Notes: generated by a model not told the origin, from the sequence alone. 64,000 nucleotides of DNA from Maribacter polysiphoniae (GCF_003148665.1 NZ_QGGQ01000010.1:124001-188000), one strand, 5' to 3'; counted from the stretch's first letter, positions 36,458 to 46,300 are shown. A program made the numbers and translations.

Positions 36458-37762
36458 ATGAGGGTAAAGATAAAAATCACTATTGGTTTATTTTTAGCTG
36501 TTTGCCTCACGACGTACGCCCAACTTAAAAACAAACCGGATTTAGAAGAAGAATTTATGGATATGGGCTTTGGTGTATTTGTTCATTGGAGCATGGATTC
36601 GCAAATGGGAAGCGTCATCAGTCATTCCTTGGTTGGTGCCTCGGAAGATTATGTGAAAAAATATTACAATGAACTACCGAAAACATTCTATCCGGATAAA
36701 TTCGATGCGGATGAATGGGCTCGTTTATTTAAGATCACTGGTGCGGAATACGTGGTTTTCACTACCAAACACCATAATGGGTTTTGTATGTGGGATACTA
36801 AAACTACGGAGTTCAACATCATGAATACCCCTTATGGCAAGGATATAACAGGCATACTTTTTAAGGCATTGCGTAAACAGGGCCTAAAGGTAGGTGTGTA
36901 TTTTTCACCTGAGGATTTTTCATTTTTGAACAAGCAAGGAACACTTATTTCCCGTAAACGGGAAAAAAGCCAAATTACCGATAATGCTGAATTATTGGCA
37001 TATGATAAAGAGCAGGTCAAAGAATTGGTTTCAAATTATGGACCAATAGATGTACTCTTTTTTGATGCCTTTAAAACAGGGCCTCTAGTTCAATATGTGC
37101 ATTCCTTAGATCCCAATATTGTAGTAACAAGGGGGGAAATGAAAACGCCAGAACAAACGATACCGGACGGACCCATGCCCGGTCCATGGGAAACCTGTAT
37201 GACCATGGGCACCCAATGGCAATATAAACCGACCAATGAATCGTATAAGGGTGGAGGGGAATTGATTGGGAAATTAATAGAGATTAGGGCTAAGGGGGGT
37301 AACTTCCTTATGAATGTAGGGCCTAAGCCCAATGGGGAGATACCGATTGAACAAGAAGAACGTTTACGGGAAATAGCGTTGTGGATGTTTGTAAATGAGG
37401 AAGCCATAAAAGGCGTTCGTCCTATGGAAAAAACGATAAAGGATGGTTATGCCTGGTTTACCCAAAAGAAAGATGAAAATGCGGTTTATGTATTTATTAC
37501 GGGGCGGAAGGATTGGTTTAAAGGAAGACGGCGCAGTTTTTTGCTTAAAAATTTAAAGGCTACCGATTCCACAACCATTTCAGTATTGGGACAGAATGAC
37601 AAAGTGGTTGAATATTGGCCAGAAAACATTCCAGAATCGCGATATATACAACATGAAGCGCTTTTGGAAATTTCAATAGCTCGGGCCCAAAGACTCTACA
37701 ATGATAAAGTATGGCCAAATCCGATAGTGGTTAAATTAACGAATGTTGCCATTATTGAATAA
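36458..37762 (+). CDS. GH29 alpha-L-fucosidase
   Basis: A 434-residue secreted enzyme: signal peptide to about residue 21 (LTTYAQ), then the GH29 barrel with MGFGVFVHWSMDS, TGAEYVVFTTKHHNGFCMWD and SNYGPIDVLFFDAF, whose Asp (about residue 203) is the retaining nucleophile. GGNFLMNVGPKPNGEIP closes the barrel, followed by a C-terminal sandwich. It removes alpha-linked L-fucose, or in some subgroups alpha-L-galactose. No obvious acid/base assignment can be made by eye. Tightly packed in Unit C, 3 bases after GH92 and 26 before GH3. Confidence 0.92.
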   Translation: MRVKIKITIGLFLAVCLTTYAQLKNKPDLEEEFMDMGFGVFVHWSMDSQMGSVISHSLVGASEDYVKKYYNELPKTFYPDKFDADEWARLFKITGAEYVVFTTKHHNGFCMWDTKTTEFNIMNTPYGKDITGILFKALRKQGLKVGVYFSPEDFSFLNKQGTLISRKREKSQITDNAELLAYDKEQVKELVSNYGPIDVLFFDAFKTGPLVQYVHSLDPNIVVTRGEMKTPEQTIPDGPMPGPWETCMTMGTQWQYKPTNESYKGGGELIGKLIEIRAKGGNFLMNVGPKPNGEIPIEQEERLREIALWMFVNEEAIKGVRPMEKTIKDGYAWFTQKKDENAVYVFITGRKDWFKGRRRSFLLKNLKATDSTTISVLGQNDKVVEYWPENIPESRYIQHEALLEISIARAQRLYNDKVWPNPIVVKLTNVAIIE

Positions 37763-37788
37763 TAAGAACGAAATCAAAATATAAGTAA

Positions 37789-40344
37789 ATGATGATGAGA
37801 TGCTTATGTGTTTTTATGATAGGGATATTACCATTATTTGGATTTTCCCAAACGGGATATTCCTTTAATAATCCTGAACTTCCCATTGAAGAGCGGGTTC
37901 AGGATTTAGTGGATCGATTAACCGTAGAAGAAAAAGTATCCCTATTGATATCCACAGCGAAAGCGATTCCTAGATTGGATATCGAAAAGTATTATCACGG
38001 TAACGAAGCCTTGCACGGTGTGGTAAAGGGAGGGCGTTTTACGGTATTTCCACAGGCCATAGCGCTTTCAGCCACTTGGAATCCCGATTTGATCTATAAA
38101 GTTTCAACCGCTATTTCCGATGAGGCCAGGGCCAAATGGAACTTCTATAACCAAGGGAAGGACCAAAAGAACGTATACAGTGATTTGTTGACATTTTGGT
38201 CGCCAACGGTCAATATGGCCAGGGATCCCCGTTGGGGACGTACCCCTGAAACTTATGGGGAAGACCCGTATTTAACAAGCCGCATAGGTCTATCCTTTGT
38301 AAAGGGCCTACAGGGCGATGATGATAAATATCTTAAGGTGGTGTCTACACCTAAACATTTTGTGGCCAATAACCAAGAGGAGAATCGATTTTCGTACAAC
38401 GCCAAGGTCTCTGAGAGGGCACTTCGTGAATATTACTTCCCGGCTTACAAAACCCTTATTGAAGAGGGGAATGCACAATCTATAATGAGTGCCTACAATG
38501 CCATTAATGGGGTTCCCAGTACGGCGAATAAATGGCTGTTGAATACGGTATTAAGGGATGAATGGGGGTTTAAGGGGTATGTGGTCAGTGATTGTGGGGC
38601 TCCTACATATATCGAAAAATCGCATCATTTTGTAACCGATAAGGAGCAGGCTGCAAAAGCAGCTTTAGAAGCAGGATTGGATTTGGAGTGCGGAGATGAT
38701 ATCTATGCAAAACATTTACTGCCTGCATACAAAGCAGGTCTTGTATCAATAGAAAGTATCGATAAGGCAGTTTCCAGGGTTTTAAGGGCACGCTTTAAAT
38801 TGGGGGTCTTCGATCCCGAAACAAATAATCCCTATACTAAAATATCGCTGGAGGTAATCGGCTCAAAAGAACATCAGGACCTTGCCTTGGAAACTTCAAG
38901 ACAGTCCATTGTATTGCTTAAAAATGAACGAAACACCTTGCCGTTGAATAGCAATGCGATGACGAAATTGGCTGTGGTAGGTTTTAATGCCAATCAGGTG
39001 GTGTTTGGCGATTATAGTGGATTACCAGTCATTTCACCCATTTCACCCCTTCAAGGTATAATCGATAAGGTAGGGGATAAGGTCGAGGTAAACTATGTCA
39101 AATGGAAAACTGCGGCCCGTAATTTGAATCCCATAGAAGCGGAAAACCTACGAAACGATTTCAATGATGAACCAGGTTTGTTTGCCGAATATTTTGATGA
39201 TAAATTTTTGGAAGGTACGCCCAAGACCCGTGTGGATAAAGAAGTGAATTTTGATCCCGTAAACCAACCTCCCGATCCCTATACCAGCTACAGGCATAAA
39301 TCAATTCGATGGACAGGCCATATAACCCCCAATGCTTCCGGGGCCTATAAAATAGGTATTAATTCAGACGATGGCATTCGTTTATGGTTGAATAATGAGT
39401 TGGTTGTGGATGAATGGCATAATCGGGGTGCTACGACAGATCAAGTGCCTATTTACATGGAAGCCGGTAAAAAATATGCCATAAAATTGGAGTATTTTGA
39501 CAATGGGGGTGATGCCATTTGCCAATTACTTTGGGAAGTACCCGGAAGTACCGATGATTTGTATAAAGAGGATAGGGAGGCGGCCAAGAACAGCGATTAC
39601 GTTATAGCCGTTATGGGAATAAACAAAACCATAGAAAAGGAAGGAAAGGATAGAACGTCATTACAACTTCCGGAGGACCAAGTCAACTATTTAAAGGAAA
39701 TGTATGCCATTAACAAGAATATGATCGTTGTTTTGGTGGCGGGCAGTTCTTTGGCCATCAATTGGATGGATGCGAATATCCCCGCCATTGTAGATGCATG
39801 GTATCCCGGTGAAGCTGGCGGAACCGCCATTGCCGATGTTTTGTTCGGAGACTACAACCCAGCTGGGCGATTACCGTTTACATTTTATAAAACCGTGACC
39901 GATCTTCCCTCAATGGACGATTACGAAATTACCAATGGCAGAACCTATATGTACTTTAAGGGTAAAGTACTGTATCCTTTTGGGTATGGGTTAAGTTATA
40001 CGGAATTTGAGTATAGTGGCATGAAAATCGAAAAGGAAAACGATGGTTTGATGCTTACTGCCACTGTAAAAAACACGGGGGATTTCGATGGTGACGAAGT
40101 AGTACAATTGTACTATAGGATCAAGGAATCATCCGTTATACGGCCTTTGAAAAAACTCATAGGTTTTAAAAGGGTATCCTTAACTAAAGGGGAATCGAAA
40201 ACCATACAGTTCAAGGTATCCAAAAAAGACTTGCGTTTTTGGAATGAACATAACAAGGAATGGACGTTTGAAAAGGGTAAGTATGCCTTTATGCTGGGAG
40301 CCTCTTCGCAGGATATTAGAATTCAAAAAACTAAAAAATTATAG
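37789..40344 (+). CDS. GH3 beta-glycosidase with inserted PA14 domain
   Basis: An 851-residue secreted enzyme. The GH3 barrel starts after the signal peptide with LPIEERVQDLVDRLTVEEKV; KHFVANNQEENR binds substrate, and the nucleophile Asp is in GYVVSDCGAP (about residue 268). The alpha/beta-sandwich domain is split by a PA14 domain (about 464-600: GLFAEYFDDKFLEG, SDDGIRLWLNNELVVDEWH), as in many plant-cell-wall and algal GH3 enzymes, and a Fn3-like domain closes the protein. Activity could be beta-glucosidase, beta-xylosidase or beta-galactosidase-like; the PA14 insertion usually shapes the +1 site for short oligosaccharides. Confidence 0.93.
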   Translation: MMMRCLCVFMIGILPLFGFSQTGYSFNNPELPIEERVQDLVDRLTVEEKVSLLISTAKAIPRLDIEKYYHGNEALHGVVKGGRFTVFPQAIALSATWNPDLIYKVSTAISDEARAKWNFYNQGKDQKNVYSDLLTFWSPTVNMARDPRWGRTPETYGEDPYLTSRIGLSFVKGLQGDDDKYLKVVSTPKHFVANNQEENRFSYNAKVSERALREYYFPAYKTLIEEGNAQSIMSAYNAINGVPSTANKWLLNTVLRDEWGFKGYVVSDCGAPTYIEKSHHFVTDKEQAAKAALEAGLDLECGDDIYAKHLLPAYKAGLVSIESIDKAVSRVLRARFKLGVFDPETNNPYTKISLEVIGSKEHQDLALETSRQSIVLLKNERNTLPLNSNAMTKLAVVGFNANQVVFGDYSGLPVISPISPLQGIIDKVGDKVEVNYVKWKTAARNLNPIEAENLRNDFNDEPGLFAEYFDDKFLEGTPKTRVDKEVNFDPVNQPPDPYTSYRHKSIRWTGHITPNASGAYKIGINSDDGIRLWLNNELVVDEWHNRGATTDQVPIYMEAGKKYAIKLEYFDNGGDAICQLLWEVPGSTDDLYKEDREAAKNSDYVIAVMGINKTIEKEGKDRTSLQLPEDQVNYLKEMYAINKNMIVVLVAGSSLAINWMDANIPAIVDAWYPGEAGGTAIADVLFGDYNPAGRLPFTFYKTVTDLPSMDDYEITNGRTYMYFKGKVLYPFGYGLSYTEFEYSGMKIEKENDGLMLTATVKNTGDFDGDEVVQLYYRIKESSVIRPLKKLIGFKRVSLTKGESKTIQFKVSKKDLRFWNEHNKEWTFEKGKYAFMLGASSQDIRIQKTKKL

Positions 40345-40359
40345 TCATAAACCAGCAAC

Positions 40360-41424
40360 ATGAGAAATATTTATATCTGCTGTTTTATCATAGTCCTCTT
40401 CATTTCTTGTGCCACCAAAGAGTCTGAAATTCAGCTGAATGAAGTCCAAGTGATAGGAAGTCATAATTCATACAAAATCCCAATTGACCCTTCTTTGTGG
40501 GACTATCTATATGAAATGGATTCCGCCAAGGCCATGTCATTGCAATATGGCCATATCCCTTTGACTGAACAATTGGATCTAGGTTTGCGCAATTTGGAAC
40601 TGGATGTCTTTTACGACCCTAAAGGTGGACATTTTATAAACCCTAAAGGTTTGGCGATTGAAAAATCAAAGGGACAAGAACCCTTAACCTTCGATGCAGA
40701 AAATAAACTGGGGCAACCCGGGTTGAAAATGTTCCATATTCAGGATGTTGACTTCCGGAGTCATTATCCCTTATTTAAAGAGGGATTGGAAGCCATCAAG
40801 AATTGGTCCGATAGGCATCCCGATCATACGCCTATATTCATTCTGATGAATACAAAGGATCAAAAAGTTGCGGGAACAAAAGACCCTTTGCCCTTTACCA
40901 AAGAAGCCTTGAATACGATTGATGTAACGATCAAATCCGTTTTTGGGGATGATAAATTAATATCACCCGATAAGGTCCGTGGGGATTTCGATACTTTGGA
41001 GGAAGCCATATTAACCAAGGGTTGGCCTAATCTTAGTGAGGTTAAAGGTCGTTTTTTGTTTGTACTGGATGAAAAAGAAGCGAAAATAAAAAGGTATTTG
41101 GAAGGGCACCCAAGCTTAAAGAACCGCGTGCTTTTTGTGAATAGTAAGGAAGGGAATCCAGTGGCAGCCTTTCGAATTATCAATAACCCAATCAAGGATT
41201 TTGACTACATTCAAGAACTCGTAGCCAAAGGATATATGGTGCGTACTAGGGCAGATGCAGCGACCAAGGAAGCGCGTAACAATGATTATTCGAAATTCGA
41301 AAAGGCTAAGGCTTCAGGTGCCCAGGTTATCTCAACCGATTATTATATCCCTTCGCAATTGTTCAAATCGGATTACAAAGTCATTTTTAAGGATGGTACT
41401 TATGAAAGAATTAAAACCCAATAG
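40360..41424 (+). CDS. Ca2+-dependent phosphoinositide phospholipase C-type lipoprotein
   Basis: A 354-residue lipoprotein (lipobox VLFISC, Cys at residue 17). VIGSHNSYKIPI holds the first catalytic His (35) with Asn 36, GLRNLELDVFYDPKGGH the Ca2+-binding Glu 80 and Asp 82, and LKMFHIQDVDFRS the second His (126); these are the marks of the bacterial Ca2+-dependent PI-PLC family (PF16670-like). It would cut the phosphodiester between inositol and a lipid or other group. In a glycan locus this is unusual and, with inositol oxygenase in the same regulon, points to an inositol-phosphate substrate. It lies 15 bases after GH3 and its stop is followed at once by the GH115 start. Confidence 0.85.
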   Translation: MRNIYICCFIIVLFISCATKESEIQLNEVQVIGSHNSYKIPIDPSLWDYLYEMDSAKAMSLQYGHIPLTEQLDLGLRNLELDVFYDPKGGHFINPKGLAIEKSKGQEPLTFDAENKLGQPGLKMFHIQDVDFRSHYPLFKEGLEAIKNWSDRHPDHTPIFILMNTKDQKVAGTKDPLPFTKEALNTIDVTIKSVFGDDKLISPDKVRGDFDTLEEAILTKGWPNLSEVKGRFLFVLDEKEAKIKRYLEGHPSLKNRVLFVNSKEGNPVAAFRIINNPIKDFDYIQELVAKGYMVRTRADAATKEARNNDYSKFEKAKASGAQVISTDYYIPSQLFKSDYKVIFKDGTYERIKTQ

Positions 41425-41425
41425 G

Positions 41426-44383
41426 ATGTTTTTAAAAACCTTTTCAATGAAAAACACATGGGTACTGTTGCTGTTGTGTGTTCAAGTGAATGCTCAAAGT
41501 GTGTTCGATTTTCCTATCGTATCAGGGTCCACCCAAACCTCTGTGCATATTGATAAGAATGATGCGGAGGTTGTGCAGATTGCCGCACAAATGTTGATTG
41601 ACGACATTCATAACGTGACCGATAAGAAAATCCAGTTGGGGGGCACATCCAAATTTCGGATTATCGCAGGTACTTTAGGTCAAAGCAAGGCCATTGATGG
41701 TTTGGTGAAACAAAAGAAAATCGATGTCTCGGTCATCGCAGGGAAATGGGAGACCTATCACATCCAAGTTTTGGAAAACCCATCAAAGGATATTGAAAAA
41801 GCCCTAGTAATTGTAGGGTCCGATAGAAGGGCCACGGCGTACGGCCTACTTGAAATATCCCGAAAAATAGGGGTTTCCCCATGGGAGTGGTGGGCAGATT
41901 CAGCCCCGGTCAAGAAAGAAAACGTGGTGCTTTCCATAGAAAACAAGACCTATGGATCCCCCTCGGTGAAGTATAGAGGACTATTTCTCAATGATGAGGA
42001 TTGGGGATTACAACGTTGGGCAGCTTTGAACTTTGAGCCGGAAACAGGGGATATTGGGCCAAAGACCTATGCCAAGGTTTTTGAGTTGTTATTGCGGTTA
42101 AGGGCAAATACGATTTGGCCTGCCATGCATAAATGCACCAAAGCCTTTTATCATTATCCTAAAAACAAGGAAGTTGCCGATGCTTATGCCATAGTTGTTG
42201 GTAGTTCACATGCCGAACCCATGTTATGCAATATCAATGCGGAGTGGAATCACGAAAGTATGGGTGAATATCGATATGACACGAATGCGACCTCCATAAA
42301 GGACTTATTCCGGAAAAGAGCGAAGGAAACCCAAAACTACGAAGGTATTTATACCGTTGGAATGCGTGGCGAACACGATTCCCCCATGATCGTAGGGGAG
42401 GATAATACCGGGGCCCAAGTAGATTTATTGGAACAGGTCATTACCGACCAACGTGAAATTTTGAACCGTTATTCTAAAAAGGGGGTGTCAAAGCCCCAAG
42501 CCTTTGTACCGTACAAAGAGGTATTGCATTATTACCAAAGTGGCTTGGAACTGCCCGAGGATATTACCTTGGTTTGGACCGATGACAATTATGGGTATAT
42601 ACGCCAGTTGAGCAATCCCCAAGAGCAGACCCGCTCTGGTGGCGCCGGGGTGTACTACCATACATCGTATTGGGGGAGGCCACACGATTATCTGTGGTTG
42701 AACTCCACCAACCCAGTTTTGATGTGGGAAGAGATGTCAAAGGCGTATGGATTCAAATCGAGGGACTTATGGATTTTGAATTGTGGGGATATAAAACCCC
42801 ATGAATACAATATTGAACTGTTTTTGGATATGGCCTGGAACATGGGAGATTTTGAAAAAAACAATGCTGTGGAAGTGCACCATCAGCAATGGGCCACAAG
42901 GGAATTCGGAAAGGAAAACGCCGCTGCCATTACCAAGATCATGAATGATTATTATAAGTTGGCATTTCAACGAAGACCGGAATTTATGGGGTGGAGTCAA
43001 GTAGAACCGGTAACGAAAGCTGGTAAAACCGAACTAACCCAATTTCACTATGGCGATGAAGTCATGGGTAGGATTAAGGCTTACGAGGCGTTATTGATTA
43101 AAGTAAAGGGCTTACAACCTAGGATTTCAAAAGCACAGCAAGACGCTTTTTATGAATTGGTCTATTATCCTGTGGCCGGAGCTTCCCTCTTAAACCAAAA
43201 ATGGTTATATGCCTATAAAAATCAATTTGTTGCGGACCAAGGAAGGAAAAGTACTTCCTATTTTGCCGACAAATCCAAAGAAGCATTTCAAACAATACAA
43301 GAGGAGACCGAGTATTACAACACTACGTTAAAGGGTGGTAAATGGAATCATATCATGACCATGGCGCCTAGACATTTGCCTGTGTTTTCACAACCCTCGG
43401 TTTCTGCAGTACCCGAATCCGAAAGTGCATCATTGGGATTGGCGTTGGAAAGTTATCAGATGGAGGTCAATAATGAGGTCATTAACAGTTATGCCGATGT
43501 ACTCCCCGTTTTTAACGCTTATACCAAAAACACATATTTTATAGATGTGTTTCTTAAGGGAAAGGGTACTATTTCTTGGGAAGCCAAACCGATGGCAGAT
43601 TGGATACGGATATCAAAAACATCAGGAAACCTCGATGAAGACTACCCGGAAAATCGACTTTGGGTCAGCATTGATTGGGATCGGGTGCCCAAGGGGGAGA
43701 ACAAAAAAGAAGCTCCGTTAGGGCATGACTACCAATTGATCCCGCCAAGTTATAAGGTGAACTCCGCCATTGGTTTTGAAGCCAATGGGGAAAAAACGAC
43801 AATTGGTGTATCGGTATTCAACCCTAAATTCAAAGCGTTGGAGAATTATAAAGGCTTTGTAGAGGATAAGGGCTTCGTCTCAATGAATGCTGAAAACTTT
43901 ACACGAAGGAAAAAAGGATCAGAGGCTGTTTGGGAAACCCTGGAAGGTATTGGGTATACCAATAAGATCTGTTTAGCCTTACCTAGAACGGCGGCATCCC
44001 GTGAAAACCTATCCGATATCATAGCCAACAGTCCGTCTTTGGAATATGATTTTTATACCTTTAATTTTGGGGAGGTGGATGTAAATGTGCAAGCGATTCC
44101 CACACATGCCTTTTATGGGGGAAGCGGGGTAAGGTGTGCCCTTGCCATTGATGATGCAGAACCTGTATTGGTCGATTTTCAAACTTTGGGTCGAAGTGAT
44201 GAATGGAAACAGAATGTATTGAAGAATGCTTCGGTAAAATCCACCAAACAAATTGTTGACAAAGCCGGAAAACATACCTTGAAAATCTGGATGGTAGATC
44301 CAGGGGTGATGCTAGATCAGGTTTTGATCGATCTTGGGGGATGGAAAGACTCATATGCATTTCCGCCAGAAACAAAAATGTAG
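41426..44383 (+). CDS. GH115 alpha-glucuronidase
   Basis: About 985 residues. Start at 41426 (1 base after the previous stop), or ATG at 41447, which gives a clean leader MKNTWVLLLLCVQVNAQ; the in-frame TTG/ATG codons further upstream lie within the phospholipase gene. GH115 features: N-terminal domain ending VGSDRRATAYGLLEISRKIG-VSPWEWWAD, barrel motifs RGLFLNDEDWGLQRWA, LRLRANTIWPAMH, HAEPMLCN, GMRGEHDSPM and WTDDNYGYIRQL, then C-terminal sandwich domains. Known GH115 enzymes remove alpha-1,2-linked (4-O-methyl-)glucuronate, also from internal residues of glucuronoxylan, or from arabinogalactans. Glucuronate released here could join the uronate pathway of Unit B. Confidence 0.93.
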   Translation: MFLKTFSMKNTWVLLLLCVQVNAQSVFDFPIVSGSTQTSVHIDKNDAEVVQIAAQMLIDDIHNVTDKKIQLGGTSKFRIIAGTLGQSKAIDGLVKQKKIDVSVIAGKWETYHIQVLENPSKDIEKALVIVGSDRRATAYGLLEISRKIGVSPWEWWADSAPVKKENVVLSIENKTYGSPSVKYRGLFLNDEDWGLQRWAALNFEPETGDIGPKTYAKVFELLLRLRANTIWPAMHKCTKAFYHYPKNKEVADAYAIVVGSSHAEPMLCNINAEWNHESMGEYRYDTNATSIKDLFRKRAKETQNYEGIYTVGMRGEHDSPMIVGEDNTGAQVDLLEQVITDQREILNRYSKKGVSKPQAFVPYKEVLHYYQSGLELPEDITLVWTDDNYGYIRQLSNPQEQTRSGGAGVYYHTSYWGRPHDYLWLNSTNPVLMWEEMSKAYGFKSRDLWILNCGDIKPHEYNIELFLDMAWNMGDFEKNNAVEVHHQQWATREFGKENAAAITKIMNDYYKLAFQRRPEFMGWSQVEPVTKAGKTELTQFHYGDEVMGRIKAYEALLIKVKGLQPRISKAQQDAFYELVYYPVAGASLLNQKWLYAYKNQFVADQGRKSTSYFADKSKEAFQTIQEETEYYNTTLKGGKWNHIMTMAPRHLPVFSQPSVSAVPESESASLGLALESYQMEVNNEVINSYADVLPVFNAYTKNTYFIDVFLKGKGTISWEAKPMADWIRISKTSGNLDEDYPENRLWVSIDWDRVPKGENKKEAPLGHDYQLIPPSYKVNSAIGFEANGEKTTIGVSVFNPKFKALENYKGFVEDKGFVSMNAENFTRRKKGSEAVWETLEGIGYTNKICLALPRTAASRENLSDIIANSPSLEYDFYTFNFGEVDVNVQAIPTHAFYGGSGVRCALAIDDAEPVLVDFQTLGRSDEWKQNVLKNASVKSTKQIVDKAGKHTLKIWMVDPGVMLDQVLIDLGGWKDSYAFPPETKM

Positions 44384-44397
44384 TCTAAGATGAACAT

Positions 44398-46242
44398 ATG
44401 ATTTTACGCAAGGTAATTTTTGTATTTTTTATTATTTCTTTTTTAGGGTGTAAAGAAGAGCAAAAGTCTTCTGTAAAGGAACTGCAGGTCGCCTTTATGT
44501 CAGATGTGCATTTGCAGGACATTTATGGGTCATTCAAAGACAATGACTATAAAGGTATATTAAATCCACAAACAGGGAAATATACCTTGGCTAGAACCAT
44601 GCAATCACAATTGCAATCTACCCGATTATTCAATGAAAACTATTTTGCTTTCTTGGCTGCTTTGGATGACGTAGTAAAAAGAGGGGTAAAACTAGTGGTT
44701 TTACCGGGTGATTTCAGTGATGATGGTCAAGCTTTCAATATTCGAGGGTTAAGACATGTTTTAGACAACTATACCAAAAATTATGGCATTCGTTTTATCC
44801 TGACGACTGGCAATCATGATCCTGTACGTCCTTTTCGAATGGCTGCGGGGAAAACGGATTTTTTAGGTAAAAATGGCCATTCACAAGCTATTTTTAGTGA
44901 AAAAGGGATGTTTTTACCCAAAAATCATGACGATTTGCCCGTTATTATAACCCAGGATATTGCCAAATTAGGATATGTCGGTATATTGGATGAATTGCAG
45001 GATTTCGGTTTTTTCCCAAAACCAAATGACAGGTATTGGGAATCCCCATTTTCTTCCTATGGCTATGAAAATTATGATTTCAATGAAGCCAAAAAGCAAG
45101 CAACGTTTGAGAACAGAAAATATAGGTCCAATAAAAATGAACCGGATATACCTGATGTCAGTTATTTGGTAGAACCTATTGAAGATGTATGGTTTTTGGC
45201 CATAGATGCCAACATTTATGTACCTAAGCCAGAAGCGGATGCAGACACTGTGGACCCTAAACTTTTTAGTAGTGCGAGCATTGGGTATAATAATTTACTC
45301 TTGCATAAGGCACATTTAATGGATTGGATAAAATCGGTCACCACTAGGGCAGAGGAATTAGGAAAGACCTTGATTGTTTTTAGCCATTATCCCATGTTGG
45401 ATTTTTATGATGGGGCAGGTCCCGATATCGAAGCCTTATTTGGGACAAATAAAATGCAAATGCATCGGATGCCTAGTGAAGAGATTTCCCAAATGTTGAT
45501 AGAAGCCGGGGTAAAAGTACATTTTGGGGGGCATATGCATATGAACGATACCGGACAAAGGTATTTGGAATCAGGAAGCTTGATCAATATACAGATACCC
45601 TCCATGGCTGCCTATGTGCCAGGATATAAATTATTGACGTTAAAAGACAATGATGTTTTTGAAATAGAGACGGTGGTCATCGATAATGTTCCTGATTTTG
45701 ATAGTTTGTTTCCTTTGTATGAAAAGGAATATGGTTATTTGGAACAGGTTAAGGATAGTGCTATTTGGGACAAGGGCATATTGGAAGCCAAAACCTATAA
45801 GGAATTTACAACGTGGCATTTAAATGAATTGGTACGTCTTCGCTTTTTAAAAGAAGATTGGCCCGAAAATTTGAAATTCTTACTTATACGATCTTCGGGA
45901 GAGGACTTACTACGGCTAGCATTTGACCAAGAAGAAGAATATAATGCATTCTACAAACGATTGCAGGAAAAAAATACGGAAATGGCACCATTGGATAGCT
46001 GGACAGGCTTGCATATGATACATGATTTTTATAAAATCAGAAATGCAGATGAATTGGCATTTTCCGATATCGACCAAAAAAGACTGGAAGGGTATAAAGT
46101 CGTATGTCAACAATTGAGGAAATCCAATTATAAGAATTTACGGCTATGGGCCAGTATTTTTATGAAAGTTTGTAATGGGGAACCTTCGGATCATTTTAAG
46201 ATCGATTTGAAGACCGGTAAGATAGAGCGAGTTGTTCCATAA
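44398..46242 (+). CDS. Calcineurin-like metallophosphoesterase lipoprotein
   Basis: A 614-residue lipoprotein (lipobox ISFLGC). All five metallophosphoesterase motifs are present: MSDVHL (D36, H38), VLPGDFSDDG, TTGNHDP, FSHYP and HFGGHMHMND. The C-terminal third (about 430-614) is alpha-helical without recognised domain. It is exported, so it probably removes phosphate from an extracytoplasmic substrate; as last gene of Unit C, 14 bases after GH115 and two genes from a PI-phospholipase C, inositol phosphate or a phosphorylated glycan is a plausible target. That is inference; the family also includes nucleotidases and phosphodiesterases. Confidence 0.88.
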   Translation: MILRKVIFVFFIISFLGCKEEQKSSVKELQVAFMSDVHLQDIYGSFKDNDYKGILNPQTGKYTLARTMQSQLQSTRLFNENYFAFLAALDDVVKRGVKLVVLPGDFSDDGQAFNIRGLRHVLDNYTKNYGIRFILTTGNHDPVRPFRMAAGKTDFLGKNGHSQAIFSEKGMFLPKNHDDLPVIITQDIAKLGYVGILDELQDFGFFPKPNDRYWESPFSSYGYENYDFNEAKKQATFENRKYRSNKNEPDIPDVSYLVEPIEDVWFLAIDANIYVPKPEADADTVDPKLFSSASIGYNNLLLHKAHLMDWIKSVTTRAEELGKTLIVFSHYPMLDFYDGAGPDIEALFGTNKMQMHRMPSEEISQMLIEAGVKVHFGGHMHMNDTGQRYLESGSLINIQIPSMAAYVPGYKLLTLKDNDVFEIETVVIDNVPDFDSLFPLYEKEYGYLEQVKDSAIWDKGILEAKTYKEFTTWHLNELVRLRFLKEDWPENLKFLLIRSSGEDLLRLAFDQEEEYNAFYKRLQEKNTEMAPLDSWTGLHMIHDFYKIRNADELAFSDIDQKRLEGYKVVCQQLRKSNYKNLRLWASIFMKVCNGEPSDHFKIDLKTGKIERVVP

Positions 46243-46271
46243 CATTCGTACCTTGCCACTTCTCGAATGTT
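46241..46271. repeat. Inverted repeat between phosphoesterase and regulator genes
   Basis: AACATTCG (46241-46248) and CGAATGTT (46264-46271), 8-base perfect arms with a 15-base spacer, in the 58-base gap before the hybrid regulator. No T-run follows, so it is not a typical terminator; it could be an operator for the regulator gene or a weak RNA stem. Confidence 0.4.
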
Positions 46272-46300
46272 GTTGCCTTATGTAAGGGTTAAATTCAATT

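Noticed and set aside
40860-41195. Minus-strand 111-codon frame inside the phospholipase gene
   Set aside because: Shadow of a well-supported plus-strand gene.
41255-41425. N-terminal extension of GH115 into the phospholipase gene
   Set aside because: It would bury the signal peptide under 57 extra residues of unnatural sequence.
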